Shown here: positions 41,287 to 50,261 of the stretch, one piece after another
How the letters are laid out: each line of letters starts with the position of its first letter
How positions within the stretch are numbered: position 1 is the stretch's first letter
NCBI RefSeq assembly: GCF_036961565.1
Contig: NZ_JBAMDD010000011.1
Span: 62,001 to 126,000, forward strand
Direction of reading: 5' to 3'
DNA length: 64,000 nt
Source: Chitinimonas sp036961565
Lineage (GTDB): Bacteria > Pseudomonadota > Gammaproteobacteria > Burkholderiales > Chitinimonadaceae
The notes under the pieces: generated by a model
Databases searched by the model: none
What the model was told of the DNA's origin: nothing
What the model saw: the letters and a program-made list of their open reading frames with translations, nothing else
Program-made: the position numbers and the translations under genes

Positions 41287-42182
41287 GCGGGGTGCTGCCC
41301 AGTATCAGCGCACGGTTTGCTGACAAGCCGCTGCTCGCGACATTACACTCGCGGCTTGTCACCATGAAAACACCGCGACTACTACGCGCGTGGCGTTCCG
41401 CCCGCCTCTTCCTGCATCTGCTGCTTGGCCTGACCGAGGTTGCCCTGCTGTTCAAGCGCAGGGACGCCGCCAGCCGGGCGCGCGCCATCGCGCGCTGGTC
41501 TCGGCGCCTGTGCCAGATACTGGACATAGAGGTGGAAGCCCGCGGCGATCACCCTGAGCTGGTGCCCACCAATACAGTGCTGGTAGCCAACCACGTGTCC
41601 TGGCTGGATATCTTCGTCATGAACGCGGTCTGCCCATCCCGCTTCGTGGCCAAATCCGAAGTACGCCGCTGGCCCCTGATAGGCTGGCTATGCCATCGAA
41701 CCGGCACCCTGTTCGTGGCCCGCGAACGCCGCCATGACACCGTGCGGGTCAATCGTCAGATAGCCCATGCGCTCAGCAGCGGCGATTGCATCGCGGTCTT
41801 CCCCGAAGGCAGTACCACCCATGGCCTGGATGTCGCCAGCTTCAATGCTTCACTGCTGCAGCCCGCCATAGAAGCGGGTGCCCGCCTGCAGCCCATTGCC
41901 CTGCGCTACTACGATCAGCATGGCCTGCGCAGCACTGCCGCCGCCTATGTGGGGGAAATGAGCCTGATCGAGTCCATGGGCCTATTGCTGGCGGAACCGC
42001 GCATGCGTGTCACGCTCGATTACCTGCCCATCCTGGCCGCCCAGGAATATGGTCGGCGAGAGCTGGCGCAGCTGGCACAGCAACGCATCGCCGAGCGGGT
42101 GCGTAGCGATATCGAGCTGGTCATCACCACATCCGAGCCCGTGCAACCCGCCAATGGGAACAACATCACCCCCAGTCGCTAG
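41283..42182 (+). CDS. olsA: Lysophospholipid/lyso-ornithine acyltransferase (PlsC/OlsA-like)
   Basis: Up to 299 residues of the PlsC (LPLAT) family. The catalytic HxxxxD is in ANHVSWLDIFV and the phosphate-binding FPEGST follows. After the OlsB-like gene it probably adds the second acyl chain to lyso-ornithine lipid. Start: ATG at 41283 gives a 4-bp overlap with olsB. ATG at 41364 would remove 27 unconserved residues but follows a 10-bp hairpin by three bases. The 3' end overlaps the convergent apaH by 17 bp. Confidence 0.8.
   Translation: MSGVLPSISARFADKPLLATLHSRLVTMKTPRLLRAWRSARLFLHLLLGLTEVALLFKRRDAASRARAIARWSRRLCQILDIEVEARGDHPELVPTNTVLVANHVSWLDIFVMNAVCPSRFVAKSEVRRWPLIGWLCHRTGTLFVARERRHDTVRVNRQIAHALSSGDCIAVFPEGSTTHGLDVASFNASLLQPAIEAGARLQPIALRYYDQHGLRSTAAAYVGEMSLIESMGLLLAEPRMRVTLDYLPILAAQEYGRRELAQLAQQRIAERVRSDIELVITTSEPVQPANGNNITPSR
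41322..41360 (+). other. 10-bp perfect inverted repeat within the 5' part of the olsA-like gene
   Basis: GACAAGCCGC (41322-41331) and GCGGCTTGTC (41351-41360) around a 19-nt loop. It ends three bases before an in-frame ATG (41364), so a folded mRNA would affect initiation there. Confidence 0.55.
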
Positions 42183-42990
42183 AGCGGGGTTGGCGTGACG
42201 GCACCTGAAACACCTGCCTATCCTCCAACCGCACACCAGCCAGGCTGCCGCCCCAGACACAGCCGGTATCCAGCGCGATGACATCCGGCCGCAGCATCAA
42301 GCCCAAGGCCGACCAATGGCCGCTAACAATACAGACATCCTGCTGCTGCCGATCAGGCGAATCAAACCAGGCATGCAGGTGGCCTGGCGCATCGTCCAGC
42401 TCCCCCTTGAAATCCAGATCCAAGGCGCCTGCGTCCGTCAGCAGACGCATGCGGGTGCAGACATTCACCACCAGTCGCAGCCTGTCCATGCCGACCAAGC
42501 ACTCATCCCACCGACTGGGTTGATTGCCATACATCTGCCCCAGGAATTCCTTATAAGCCGGCGAGGCCAGCATCGCCTCAACCTCCGCCGACAAAGTCAC
42601 AGCCTGTTGTGCTGTCCACTCGGGCAGCAAGCCCGCATGGACAAACAAATACCCACCGTATCGCCGCACCAGCGGCTGACACCGCAGCCAATCCAACAAC
42701 AAGGGCGCATCAGCCGCCGCCAGCACCTCGCCCAGGGTATCCCTACCCTTCTGCTTCGCCAGCCCCGCCTGCACCGCCAGCAGGTGCAGATCATGGTTGC
42801 CGAGTACGATATCGACGCTGTCCCGGTGCTGGTACACCCAGCGCAACACCGCCAGTGAGTCCGGCCCACGATTGACCAGATCGCCCACCAGGAACAACCG
42901 GTCACTACCCGGCTGAAACGCCATGGCGGCCAGCAAATCCAGAAACTCCTGATAACAACCCTGCAGGTCGCCTATTGCATAGCTGGCCAT
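42166..42990 (-). CDS. apaH: Symmetrical diadenosine tetraphosphatase ApaH
   Basis: 274 residues. It hydrolyses Ap4A to two ADP and, in E. coli, removes Np4-type caps from RNA. The metallophosphatase motifs are AIGDLQGC (residues 5-12), VGDLVNRGPDS and VLGNHDLHLLA. It has its own divergent promoter region, with TATAAT on the minus strand at 43023-43018. Its C-terminus overlaps the convergent acyltransferase gene by 17 bp. Confidence 0.95.
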   Translation of the reverse strand: MASYAIGDLQGCYQEFLDLLAAMAFQPGSDRLFLVGDLVNRGPDSLAVLRWVYQHRDSVDIVLGNHDLHLLAVQAGLAKQKGRDTLGEVLAAADAPLLLDWLRCQPLVRRYGGYLFVHAGLLPEWTAQQAVTLSAEVEAMLASPAYKEFLGQMYGNQPSRWDECLVGMDRLRLVVNVCTRMRLLTDAGALDLDFKGELDDAPGHLHAWFDSPDRQQQDVCIVSGHWSALGLMLRPDVIALDTGCVWGGSLAGVRLEDRQVFQVPSRQPRSSDWG

Positions 42991-43095
42991 GGTGAGCTCG
43001 ATAAGGGTAAGCCGACGATTATAGTGATATCGGCAGCTTACGTGCTGGGCTGGCTATCGCAGGCAGCGAGCACTAGACTCATGCGAGGAGGACAG

Positions 43096-43998
43096 ATGAT
43101 AGAGCACCCCTTAGCCAGCATTGATGCCTGGACACGCTTCTTCGAAGCCAGCACCTTCCCCATACTCGCCCGCAGCAAGGCCGAGCTGGTCAAGCTGGTG
43201 GAGAAAGGCGAGGACGCTACGGTGCTGGATCTGGCCGCCGTCGCACACCACGACGCCCTGCTGGCACTCAAGATACTGCGCTATCTGCAGCGGCACCGCT
43301 CCGCCCAGCAACTGACCGATGTCACCACGGTGGAACGGGTGATCCTCATGGTGGGCGTCGACCCCCTGCTACGCGCCTTTGTCGAGTCCGACACGGTTGA
43401 GCACATGCTGCAGGGGCACCCTCAAGGCCTGAAGCAGGTCCTGCGGGTACTCCAAAGGGCCTTCCACGCTGCCATCAGCGCCGAGCTCTGGGCCAGCCAC
43501 CGGCACGACATTGACGGCGGCGAAGTGGGCACCGCCGCCTTGCTGCGTGATATCGCCGAAGTACTGGTGGGCTGCTTCGCCCCCAAGCTGCTGCTACGGA
43601 TACGCGCCATGCAACAGCTGGATAAGCGCCTGCGTAGCCAACAGGCGCAAAAGACCGTGCTGGGCTTCCCATTTATCGAGTTGCAGCTGGCGTTGATAGA
43701 AGCCTGGCACCTGCCCCCGATATTGAAGATGCTGATGGACGAAGGCCACGCTGAACACCCCAGGGTGCGTACCGTCACCACCGCCGTCGCCTATGCCCGC
43801 CATAGTGCCAATGGCTGGAACGACGAGGCTCTTCCTGACGACTACCAGGCTGTCGCCGACCTGGCCGGCATGGGTTACGACAAGGCGCAGCACCTGTGCC
43901 ACGAAGCCAGCCGCAAAGCCCAGAAGAGCTGGGACTGGTTTGGCGATGATCCAGCCCAGCCACCACCACCCATACAGATCGCCGCGCACCCAAGCTAA
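43096..43998 (+). CDS. HDOD domain protein
   Basis: 300 residues. An HDOD domain at about residues 10-220 is recognised by AHHDALLALKILRYLQ and TVERVILMVG. HDOD proteins are degenerate HD-fold signalling proteins that often work with cyclic-di-GMP or chemotaxis systems; the partner here is unknown. The C-terminus is Pro-rich (QPPPPIQ). The start at 43096 (MIEHPL) follows a strong GGAGGACAG; longer frames lack such a signal. It stands alone, divergent from apaH. Confidence 0.8.
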   Translation: MIEHPLASIDAWTRFFEASTFPILARSKAELVKLVEKGEDATVLDLAAVAHHDALLALKILRYLQRHRSAQQLTDVTTVERVILMVGVDPLLRAFVESDTVEHMLQGHPQGLKQVLRVLQRAFHAAISAELWASHRHDIDGGEVGTAALLRDIAEVLVGCFAPKLLLRIRAMQQLDKRLRSQQAQKTVLGFPFIELQLALIEAWHLPPILKMLMDEGHAEHPRVRTVTTAVAYARHSANGWNDEALPDDYQAVADLAGMGYDKAQHLCHEASRKAQKSWDWFGDDPAQPPPPIQIAAHPS

Positions 43999-44033
43999 CG
44001 CCGCCACGACATCAAATGCGGCACGCCAAACGT

Positions 44034-44061
44034 AAAAAAGCCAACCCTAAGGTTGGCTTTT
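44034..44061. terminator. Bidirectional terminator after rplQ
   Basis: AAAAGCCAACC and GGTTGGCTTTT form a perfect 11-bp stem with a CTAA loop. It ends the alpha operon (rplQ stop 44080) and also serves the convergent HDOD gene. Confidence 0.9.
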
Positions 44062-44079
44062 CCATTGGAACACTGCGGT

Positions 44080-44469
44080 TTAGGCAGCTTCCACGACTTC
44101 AGCAACTTCCGGACGGTCCAGCAGTTCGACCAATGCCATAGGAGCATTGTCGCCCTGACGGAAACCGTACTTCAGAATGCGCAGGTAGCCGCCGTTACGG
44201 TTCTTGTAGCGTGGGCCCAGCACGTCGAACAGCTTCAGGGTCAGCTCACGATCGCGGGTGCGGTCGAAGGCCAGACGCAGGTTGGCGACGGTGCGCTCCT
44301 GCTTGCCCAAAGTGATCAGCGGCTCAGCCACGCGACGCAGTTCCTTTGCCTTAGGCAGCGTCGTCTTGATGACTTCGTGCTTCAGCAGTGCGTTGGCCAG
44401 GTTGCGCAGCATCGCCAGACGATGGCTCGTCGTGCGATTCAGTTTGCGGTTACTTTGACGATGACGCAT
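44080..44469 (-). CDS. rplQ: 50S ribosomal protein L17
   Basis: 129 residues, opening MRHRQSNRKLNRTTSHR. It is the last gene of the alpha operon, 30 bp after rpoA. Confidence 0.98.
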   Translation of the reverse strand: MRHRQSNRKLNRTTSHRLAMLRNLANALLKHEVIKTTLPKAKELRRVAEPLITLGKQERTVANLRLAFDRTRDRELTLKLFDVLGPRYKNRNGGYLRILKYGFRQGDNAPMALVELLDRPEVAEVVEAA

Positions 44470-44499
44470 GGTGTTTATCCCTTGTCTTTCCAGCCTGGA

Positions 44500-45489
44500 T
44501 TACGGCTTTTCCAGGCCGACCGGCGGCCAGTTTTCCAGCTTCATGCCGAGCGTCAGACCCTTGGAGGCCAGCACTTCCTTGATTTCATTCAAGGATTTGC
44601 GACCCAGGTTCGGGGTCTTCAGCAGTTCGGTTTCGGTACGCTGGATCAGGTCACCGATGTAATAGATGTTTTCAGCCTTCAGGCAGTTCGCCGAACGCAC
44701 GGTCAATTCCAGATCGTCAACCGGGCGGAGCAGGATCGGGTCGACCTGCGGCGCACGAGGCGCCTCAGGTTCGACTTCAGTGCTCTTCAGGTCAGCGAAC
44801 ACGGCCAGCTGCTCGACCAGGACGCGGGCGGCAAAACGAACCGCTTCTTCCGGATCGATGGCACCGTTCGTTTCGATCTCCATCACCAGCTTGTCGAGGT
44901 CGGTACGCTGCTCAACACGAGCGCTCTCAACCGCGTAGCTGACGCGACGTATCGGGCTGAACGACGCATCCAGCAGGATGGAACCGATGTTACGGCCCTC
45001 TTCCTTATCCAGACGCACGACAGCCGGCTGGTAGCCGCGGCCCTTCTCAACCTTGATCTCCATGGCGAGCTTGCCGCCAGCAGAGAGGTTGGCAATCACG
45101 TGATCAGGGTTGACGATCTCGACGTCGTGAGGGACTTCGATATCGCTGGCCTTAACAACGCCTTCGCCATCCTTCTTCAGGGTCAGCAGGGCTTCACCAC
45201 GGCCGTGCAGCTTGAGCACCACACCCTTGAGGTTCAAGAGGATATCAACGACATCCTCCTGAACACCGTCAAGTGCCGAGTACTCATGCAACACGCCTTC
45301 GATCTTAACTTCGGTCGGCGCATAGCCGGGCATCGACGACAGCAGGATACGGCGCAACGCATTGCCGAGCGTATGGCCGTAGCCACGCTCAAACGGCTCC
45401 ATCACGACACGCGCCTGGGTAGACGACGATGCCTGCACATCGATGATGCGCGGTTTCAGCAAGTCATTCGCGTTGCTTTGCATAAACAA
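44500..45489 (-). CDS. rpoA: RNA polymerase alpha subunit
   Basis: 329 residues. The N-terminal assembly domain (about 1-235) has GYGHTLGNALRRILLSSMPG, which contacts beta and beta'. The C-terminal domain (about 250-325) has the helix-hairpin-helix TPNLGRKSLNEIK used for UP-element DNA and activator contacts. It lies in the order rpsM-rpsK-rpsD-rpoA-rplQ. Confidence 0.99.
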   Translation of the reverse strand: MFMQSNANDLLKPRIIDVQASSSTQARVVMEPFERGYGHTLGNALRRILLSSMPGYAPTEVKIEGVLHEYSALDGVQEDVVDILLNLKGVVLKLHGRGEALLTLKKDGEGVVKASDIEVPHDVEIVNPDHVIANLSAGGKLAMEIKVEKGRGYQPAVVRLDKEEGRNIGSILLDASFSPIRRVSYAVESARVEQRTDLDKLVMEIETNGAIDPEEAVRFAARVLVEQLAVFADLKSTEVEPEAPRAPQVDPILLRPVDDLELTVRSANCLKAENIYYIGDLIQRTETELLKTPNLGRKSLNEIKEVLASKGLTLGMKLENWPPVGLEKP

Positions 45490-45535
45490 TCAATCCCTTT
45501 ATCGAAACGAGCGACGATCCGTATTTACGGTTCGA

Positions 45536-46156
45536 TTACTTCGAGTAGAACTCGACGACGAGCTGCTCGTTGATGTCGCTGGACAGGTCGCTGCGTTCTG
45601 GGGCGCTCTTGTAAACGCCTTCCATCTTCTTGCCATCGACACTAACCCAGCCGGGGAAACCGATCTGCTCAGCCAGCGCGAGCGCTTCCTGAATACGAAC
45701 CTGCTTCTTCGACTTGTCGCGAACAGACACCACATCGCCAGCCTTGACCTGGTAGGAGGCGATATTCACCACCACACCATTCACGGTGATCGACTTGTGG
45801 CTGACCAGCTGACGAGCTTCCGAGCGGGTCGAGCCGAAGCCCATGCGGTACACAACGTTGTCGAGACGCGCTTCCAGGATCTTCAACAGGTTTTCACCAG
45901 TCGAGCCCTTACGGCGGGAAGCTTCTTCAAAATAACGGCGGAACTGACGCTCAAGAACGCCGTAGATACGGCGGATCTTTTGCTTCTCACGCAGTTGCAC
46001 ACCAAAACCTGACAGACGGGGCTGCTTAGCACCGTGTTGACCAGGCTTACTATCCAGCTTGCACTTGCTGTCCAGAGCGCGACGTGCGCTCTTCAGGAAC
46101 AGATCTGTGCCTTCGCGGCGCGAAAGTTTACATTTCGGTCCGATATAACGTGCCAT
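45536..46156 (-). CDS. rpsD: 30S ribosomal protein S4
   Basis: 206 residues, with ARYIGPKCKLSRREGTDL at the start and an S4 RNA-binding domain at about 96-160. It is a primary binder of the 16S 5' domain, and in E. coli it represses the alpha operon. Whether the leader here has the S4 pseudoknot cannot be judged by eye. Confidence 0.98.
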   Translation of the reverse strand: MARYIGPKCKLSRREGTDLFLKSARRALDSKCKLDSKPGQHGAKQPRLSGFGVQLREKQKIRRIYGVLERQFRRYFEEASRRKGSTGENLLKILEARLDNVVYRMGFGSTRSEARQLVSHKSITVNGVVVNIASYQVKAGDVVSVRDKSKKQVRIQEALALAEQIGFPGWVSVDGKKMEGVYKSAPERSDLSSDINEQLVVEFYSK

Positions 46157-46171
46157 CTCGGGTCTCCGGAA

Positions 46172-46564
46172 TTAGATACGACGCTTTTTCGGCGGACGAC
46201 AGCCGTTGTGCGGTACGGGGGTAACGTCGGAAATGCTGGTGATCTTGAAACCCAGCGCATTCAACGCACGCACAGCGGAGTCACGGCCTGGGCCGGGTCC
46301 CTTGATGCGGACTTCGAGGTTCTTGACGCCATATTCCTGGGCAACTTTACCAGCATGCTCCGCTGCCACCTGGGCGGCGAATGGTGTACTTTTCCGAGAG
46401 CCCTTGAAACCAGCACCGCCCGAGGTAGCCCAGGAGAGAGCATTTCCTTGGCGATCAGTGATGGTCACGATCGTGTTGTTGAAGGAAGCGTGCACGTGCA
46501 CGATGCCTTCCGACACGACCTTTTTGACTTTCTTCCGTACACGCACTGTGTTTGCTTTAGCCAT
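46172..46564 (-). CDS. rpsK: 30S ribosomal protein S11
   Basis: 130 residues. S11 is part of the 30S platform. The block GIVHVHASFNNTIVTITDRQ and the basic ending CRPPKKRRI are typical. It lies 17 bp after rpsM. Confidence 0.98.
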   Translation of the reverse strand: MAKANTVRVRKKVKKVVSEGIVHVHASFNNTIVTITDRQGNALSWATSGGAGFKGSRKSTPFAAQVAAEHAGKVAQEYGVKNLEVRIKGPGPGRDSAVRALNALGFKITSISDVTPVPHNGCRPPKKRRI

Positions 46565-46581
46565 TGCTATTCCTTAAGTGC

Positions 46582-46944
46582 TTACTTCTTCCCTGCGATC
46601 GACTTACGCGGGCCCTTGCGGGTACGCGCGTTCGTGCGGGTGCGCTGACCACGCGCGGGCAAGCCCTTGCGATGGCGCAGACCACGGTAACAACCGAGGT
46701 CCATCAGACGCTTGATGTTCATCGTAATCTCACGACGGAGGTCACCCTCAACCGTGAACTTGCCGACTTCCTCGCGCAGCTTGTCCATCTCTGCATCGGT
46801 CAGGTCCTTGATCTTGCGATCAGCAGGTACTGAAGCGATGGCACAGATGGCCTTAGCGCGAGTCTGTCCGATCCCGTAAATGGCTTGCAGGCCAATGACG
46901 GTATGCTGATGATTGGGTATGTTTACCCCAGCAATACGGGCCAT
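46582..46944 (-). CDS. rpsM: 30S ribosomal protein S13
   Basis: 120 residues. MARIAGVNIPNHQHTVIGL and the basic C-terminal tail GPRKSIAGKK, which reaches the A and P sites, are visible. It is the first gene after a promoter in the rpmJ-rpsM gap. Confidence 0.98.
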   Translation of the reverse strand: MARIAGVNIPNHQHTVIGLQAIYGIGQTRAKAICAIASVPADRKIKDLTDAEMDKLREEVGKFTVEGDLRREITMNIKRLMDLGCYRGLRHRKGLPARGQRTRTNARTRKGPRKSIAGKK

Positions 46945-46974
46945 TCTCGTTACCCCAGATGTAAAAAGTTGCGG

Positions 46975-47004
46975 ATTCTAGCACCAAACGCCAGCCGACG
47001 GCAA
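46975..47004 (-). promoter_or_regulatory. Probable promoter of the alpha operon (rpsM)
   Basis: TTGCCG (47004-46999), an 18-bp spacer, then TAGAAT (46980-46975) on the minus strand, 31 bases before the rpsM ATG. The sequence after the -10 is GC-rich (CCGC). Confidence 0.5.
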
Positions 47005-47014
47005 CTGACGCGGC

Positions 47015-47128
47015 TTAACCTTGACGTTGTTTGTGCCGCGGATCCGTGCAGATCACACGCACAACGCGGTTGCGGCGTATGACTTTGCAGTTACGGCATA
47101 TTTTCTTGACCGAAGCTTGAACTCGCAT
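47015..47128 (-). CDS. rpmJ: 50S ribosomal protein L36
   Basis: 37 residues, opening MRVQASVKKICRNCKVIRR. The zinc ligands C11, C14, C27 and H32 are all present, so this is the zinc-binding form. It lies 28 bp after infA and 70 bp before rpsM. Confidence 0.97.
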   Translation of the reverse strand: MRVQASVKKICRNCKVIRRNRVVRVICTDPRHKQRQG

Positions 47129-47156
47129 CGCTCTATCCTTTCAATGAAAAACCGCG

Positions 47157-47375
47157 TCACTTCGAGCGGAAGACTATGCGGGCACGGGATAGATCGTAGG
47201 GCGTCAGCTCCACGGTCACCTTATCGCCAGGCAGAATACGGATATAGTGCATCCGCATCTTGCCGGAGATATGGCCCAGTACCACATGACCATTTTCCAG
47301 TTTCACGCGAAAAGTCGCGTTGGGAAGGTTCTCCAGAACCTCCCCTTGCATCTGAATAACGTCTTCCTTCGACAT
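47157..47375 (-). CDS. infA: Translation initiation factor IF-1
   Basis: 72 residues, an OB-fold protein that binds the 30S A site. MSKEDVIQMQGEVLENLPN and GKMRMHYIRILPGDKV are intact. Its place between secY and rpmJ is common in Betaproteobacteria, unlike E. coli, where infA lies elsewhere. Confidence 0.98.
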   Translation of the reverse strand: MSKEDVIQMQGEVLENLPNATFRVKLENGHVVLGHISGKMRMHYIRILPGDKVTVELTPYDLSRARIVFRSK

Positions 47376-47414
47376 GACTCGTTCGGGTTATCTATCGTTA
47401 GTCACAGGTTCGTA

Positions 47415-48731
47415 TCAGCCAGCCTTGAAGTTCGCCTTCTTCAGCAAACTCTCGTACTGGTGAGACAGCAGATACGACTGGACCTGTGCCATGAAGTCCA
47501 TCGTTACCACCACCACGATCAACAGTGAAGTACCGCCGAAATAGAACGGCAGGTTCCACTGCAGGAGCAGGAACTCCGGAATCAGGCAGATGATGCTGAT
47601 GTAGATCGCACCGATCAGCGTCAGACGCAGAATCACACGCTCAATATACTTTGCGGTCTGTTCACCCGGGCGTATGCCAGGAATGTACGCACCGCTCTTC
47701 TTCAGGTTCTCGGCCGTTTCCTTGGGATTGAAGACCAAGGCGGTGTAGAAGTAGCAGAAGAAGATGATGGCAGCTGCATAAAGCATCACATACAGCGGCT
47801 GACCAGGATGCAACATGGAGCCGACCGGCTTCAACCAAGAGAAGAAGCTGGACTCGCCACCCCAGGACATCAGGGTAGCTGGGAACAATATGATGCTCGA
47901 AGCAAAAATCGGCGGTATGACACCAGCCATGTTCAGCTTGAGTGGCAGATGGGTATTCTGACCCTGCATCACGCGGTTGCCCACCTGACGCTTGGCATAG
48001 CTCACCAGCACCTTGCGCTGACCACGTTCCACAAACACCACGGCAGCGGTCAGCAAGACCACGCCGGCACCCAGGGCTAACACCAGCAGTACAGGCAGCG
48101 CACCTTGGTTGGCCAGCTCCAGGGTCTGACCTATGGATGCCGGTATGCCAGAGGCAATACCCGCAAAGATCAGGATGGAGATACCGTTACCCAGGCCACG
48201 CTCGGTGATCTGCTCACCCAGCCACATCAAAAACATCGTGCCGGTCACCAGGGTCAGCACGGTAGTGAAGTAGAACTCCGCACCACTGACACCAGGTACA
48301 ACCAACTGAGAATTGAGCGCCCAACTTGCCGCACCGAAGCTTTGTGCAACAGCGATAACCACGGTCAGATAACGCGTGTACTGCGTGATCTTGCGACGAC
48401 CTGCCTCACCCTCCTTCTTCAATTCCTTCAGCTTGGGCACGACTTCCGAACCCAGCTGAACGACGATAGAAGCGGAGATATACGGCATGATGCCGATGGT
48501 AAACACCGTTGCCCTGGACAAGGCACCGCCCGAGAACATGTTGAACATGTTCAGCAGCCCAGCCCCGCTCTGCGACATGTCGAAGAGCTTGGCCAAGGCT
48601 ATCGGATCAATACCTGGTATAGGGATATGCGCACCGATGCGATAAACGATCAAAGCACCTATGAGGAACAAGATTCGTTTTTTCAGATCTGCATACTTGC
48701 TTGCAGTACTGGCCATCGCAGGATTTGCCAC
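47415..48731 (-). CDS. secY: Protein translocase subunit SecY
   Basis: 438 residues with ten TM helices; the central pore protein of the Sec translocon. The early block KRILFLIGALIVYRIGAHIP and the cytoplasmic loop GIRPGEQTAKYI are typical. The start is GTG at 48731, supported by AGGG; an ATG five codons later is possible. Confidence 0.98.
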   Translation of the reverse strand: MANPAMASTASKYADLKKRILFLIGALIVYRIGAHIPIPGIDPIALAKLFDMSQSGAGLLNMFNMFSGGALSRATVFTIGIMPYISASIVVQLGSEVVPKLKELKKEGEAGRRKITQYTRYLTVVIAVAQSFGAASWALNSQLVVPGVSGAEFYFTTVLTLVTGTMFLMWLGEQITERGLGNGISILIFAGIASGIPASIGQTLELANQGALPVLLVLALGAGVVLLTAAVVFVERGQRKVLVSYAKRQVGNRVMQGQNTHLPLKLNMAGVIPPIFASSIILFPATLMSWGGESSFFSWLKPVGSMLHPGQPLYVMLYAAAIIFFCYFYTALVFNPKETAENLKKSGAYIPGIRPGEQTAKYIERVILRLTLIGAIYISIICLIPEFLLLQWNLPFYFGGTSLLIVVVVTMDFMAQVQSYLLSHQYESLLKKANFKAG

Positions 48732-48752
48732 GTAGTCGCCCTATCTCAAGCT

Positions 48753-49187
48753 TTATTCGACAATGCTGCCGCCGGCGGCTTCCAGAGCAGCACGGGCGCC
48801 AGCAGTTGCCGACACACCACGCAGCTTGACAGCCTTCTCCACCTTACCAGCCAGGATCAGCTTGGCAGCCTTGGCACCTTGCGGTACCAGGCCAGCCTGC
48901 TTCAACACCAGCAAGTCAGCTTCTTCAACCGGCAGCTTGTTCAGGTCGTCCAGACGCAGCTCAACCGTGTGACCCTTGGTCAACGACTTGAAACCACGCT
49001 TAGGCAGGCGACGTTGCAAAGGCATTTGACCGCCTTCGAAGCCTACCTTGTGGAAACCACCCGAACGCGACTTCTGACCCTTGTGACCACGGCCACAAGT
49101 CTTGCCCAGGCCAGAGCCTATGCCGCGGCCTACACGTTTGGAAGCGTGCTTGGCACCATCAGCGGGCTTGATCGTATTCAGTTCCAT
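48753..49187 (-). CDS. rplO: 50S ribosomal protein L15
   Basis: 144 residues, opening MELNTIKPADGAKHASKRVG, with the Gly-rich GSGLGKTCGRGHKGQKSR. It directly abuts rpmD. Confidence 0.98.
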   Translation of the reverse strand: MELNTIKPADGAKHASKRVGRGIGSGLGKTCGRGHKGQKSRSGGFHKVGFEGGQMPLQRRLPKRGFKSLTKGHTVELRLDDLNKLPVEEADLLVLKQAGLVPQGAKAAKLILAGKVEKAVKLRGVSATAGARAALEAAGGSIVE

Positions 49188-49370
49188 TTAGCCCTCGCTT
49201 TTCAGCAGATAGCTGATCTTGTTGATCATGCCGCGGTTTTCCGGGGTATCGATCACTTCCACCGTTTGGCGAATGCGACGCAGACCCAGACCACGAGCGC
49301 ACGCCTTGTGCGCTTCGAGACGGCCAATCAGGCTCTTGACGAGCGTTACCTTGATCTTGGAATTAGCCAT
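49188..49370 (-). CDS. rpmD: 50S ribosomal protein L30
   Basis: 60 residues, MANSKIKVTLVKSLIGR. The start at 49370 lies inside the end of rpsE (8-bp overlap), and the stop abuts rplO. A longer in-frame extension upstream has no L30 similarity. Confidence 0.97.
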   Translation of the reverse strand: MANSKIKVTLVKSLIGRLEAHKACARGLGLRRIRQTVEVIDTPENRGMINKISYLLKSEG

Positions 49371-49884
49371 TTGCCTCGGCCCCCAGGATGTCCTCGATGG
49401 CCTTACCGCGCTTGGCAGCAACTTCAGCCGGGCTGCGCAGCTTGGACAAACCGTCCAGGGTGGCACGCACGAGGTTGTAAGGATTGGTAGAACCGTGGCA
49501 CTTGGCCGAGATGTTGGTCACGCCCATCACCTCGAACACAGCGCGCATCGGACCACCGGCCTTGATACCAGCGCCTTCAGCGGCAGGCTGCATGAACACG
49601 GTGGTAGCACCGTGCTTGCCAACGACTGCGTGCTGAACGGTACCGTTCTTCAAGCTGATCTTCACCAGCTTGCGGCGGGCTTCTTCCATTGCCTTTTGCA
49701 CAGCCACGGGCACTTCTTTCGACTTGCCCTTGCCCATGCCAATACGGCCATCACCGTCACCGACCACGGTCAGTGCGGCGAAACCCATGATCCGGCCACC
49801 CTTCACCACCTTGGTGACGCGGTTGACGCTGATCATCTTCTCCCGCAGGCCGTCGCCGCGATCTTCGATTTCTGACTTCGCCAT
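49363..49884 (-). CDS. rpsE: 30S ribosomal protein S5
   Basis: 173 residues, with the S5 double-stranded RNA-binding fold, GDGLREKMISVNRVTKVVKG. The spectinomycin-contact loop VTKVVKGGRIMGF carries no obvious change. Confidence 0.98.
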   Translation of the reverse strand: MAKSEIEDRGDGLREKMISVNRVTKVVKGGRIMGFAALTVVGDGDGRIGMGKGKSKEVPVAVQKAMEEARRKLVKISLKNGTVQHAVVGKHGATTVFMQPAAEGAGIKAGGPMRAVFEVMGVTNISAKCHGSTNPYNLVRATLDGLSKLRSPAEVAAKRGKAIEDILGAEANG

Positions 49885-49893
49885 GATTACTCC

Positions 49894-50247
49894 TTAGAAT
49901 TCGAGGCCGGCTTCACGAGCGGCGTCGGCCAAAGCCTTGACGCGGCCATGGTAATGGAAGCCCGAGCGGTCGAAGGCAACGGCGCTTACGCCGGCAGCCT
50001 TCGCCTTTTCGGCGATACGCTTACCAACAGCAGCTGCAGCAGCGATGTTGCCACCGTTAGCGATGTCCTTACGGACATCCACTTCCAGGGTCGACGCGCT
50101 GGCCAGCACCTTACCGCCGGTCTCATCAATGACCTGGGCGTAGATATGGCTGTTAGTGCGATGAACCGAAAGGCGCACCACTTTCAAGCCGGCAATGCGG
50201 GCACGGGTTTTGCGGGCCCTGCGCAAGCGAGTTTCGTTCTTGTCCAT
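49894..50247 (-). CDS. rplR: 50S ribosomal protein L18
   Basis: 117 residues. It binds 5S rRNA. The ending FDRSGFHYHGRVKALADAAR is characteristic. Confidence 0.98.
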   Translation of the reverse strand: MDKNETRLRRARKTRARIAGLKVVRLSVHRTNSHIYAQVIDETGGKVLASASTLEVDVRKDIANGGNIAAAAAVGKRIAEKAKAAGVSAVAFDRSGFHYHGRVKALADAAREAGLEF

Positions 50248-50261
50248 GATTTCAGCCTCGA

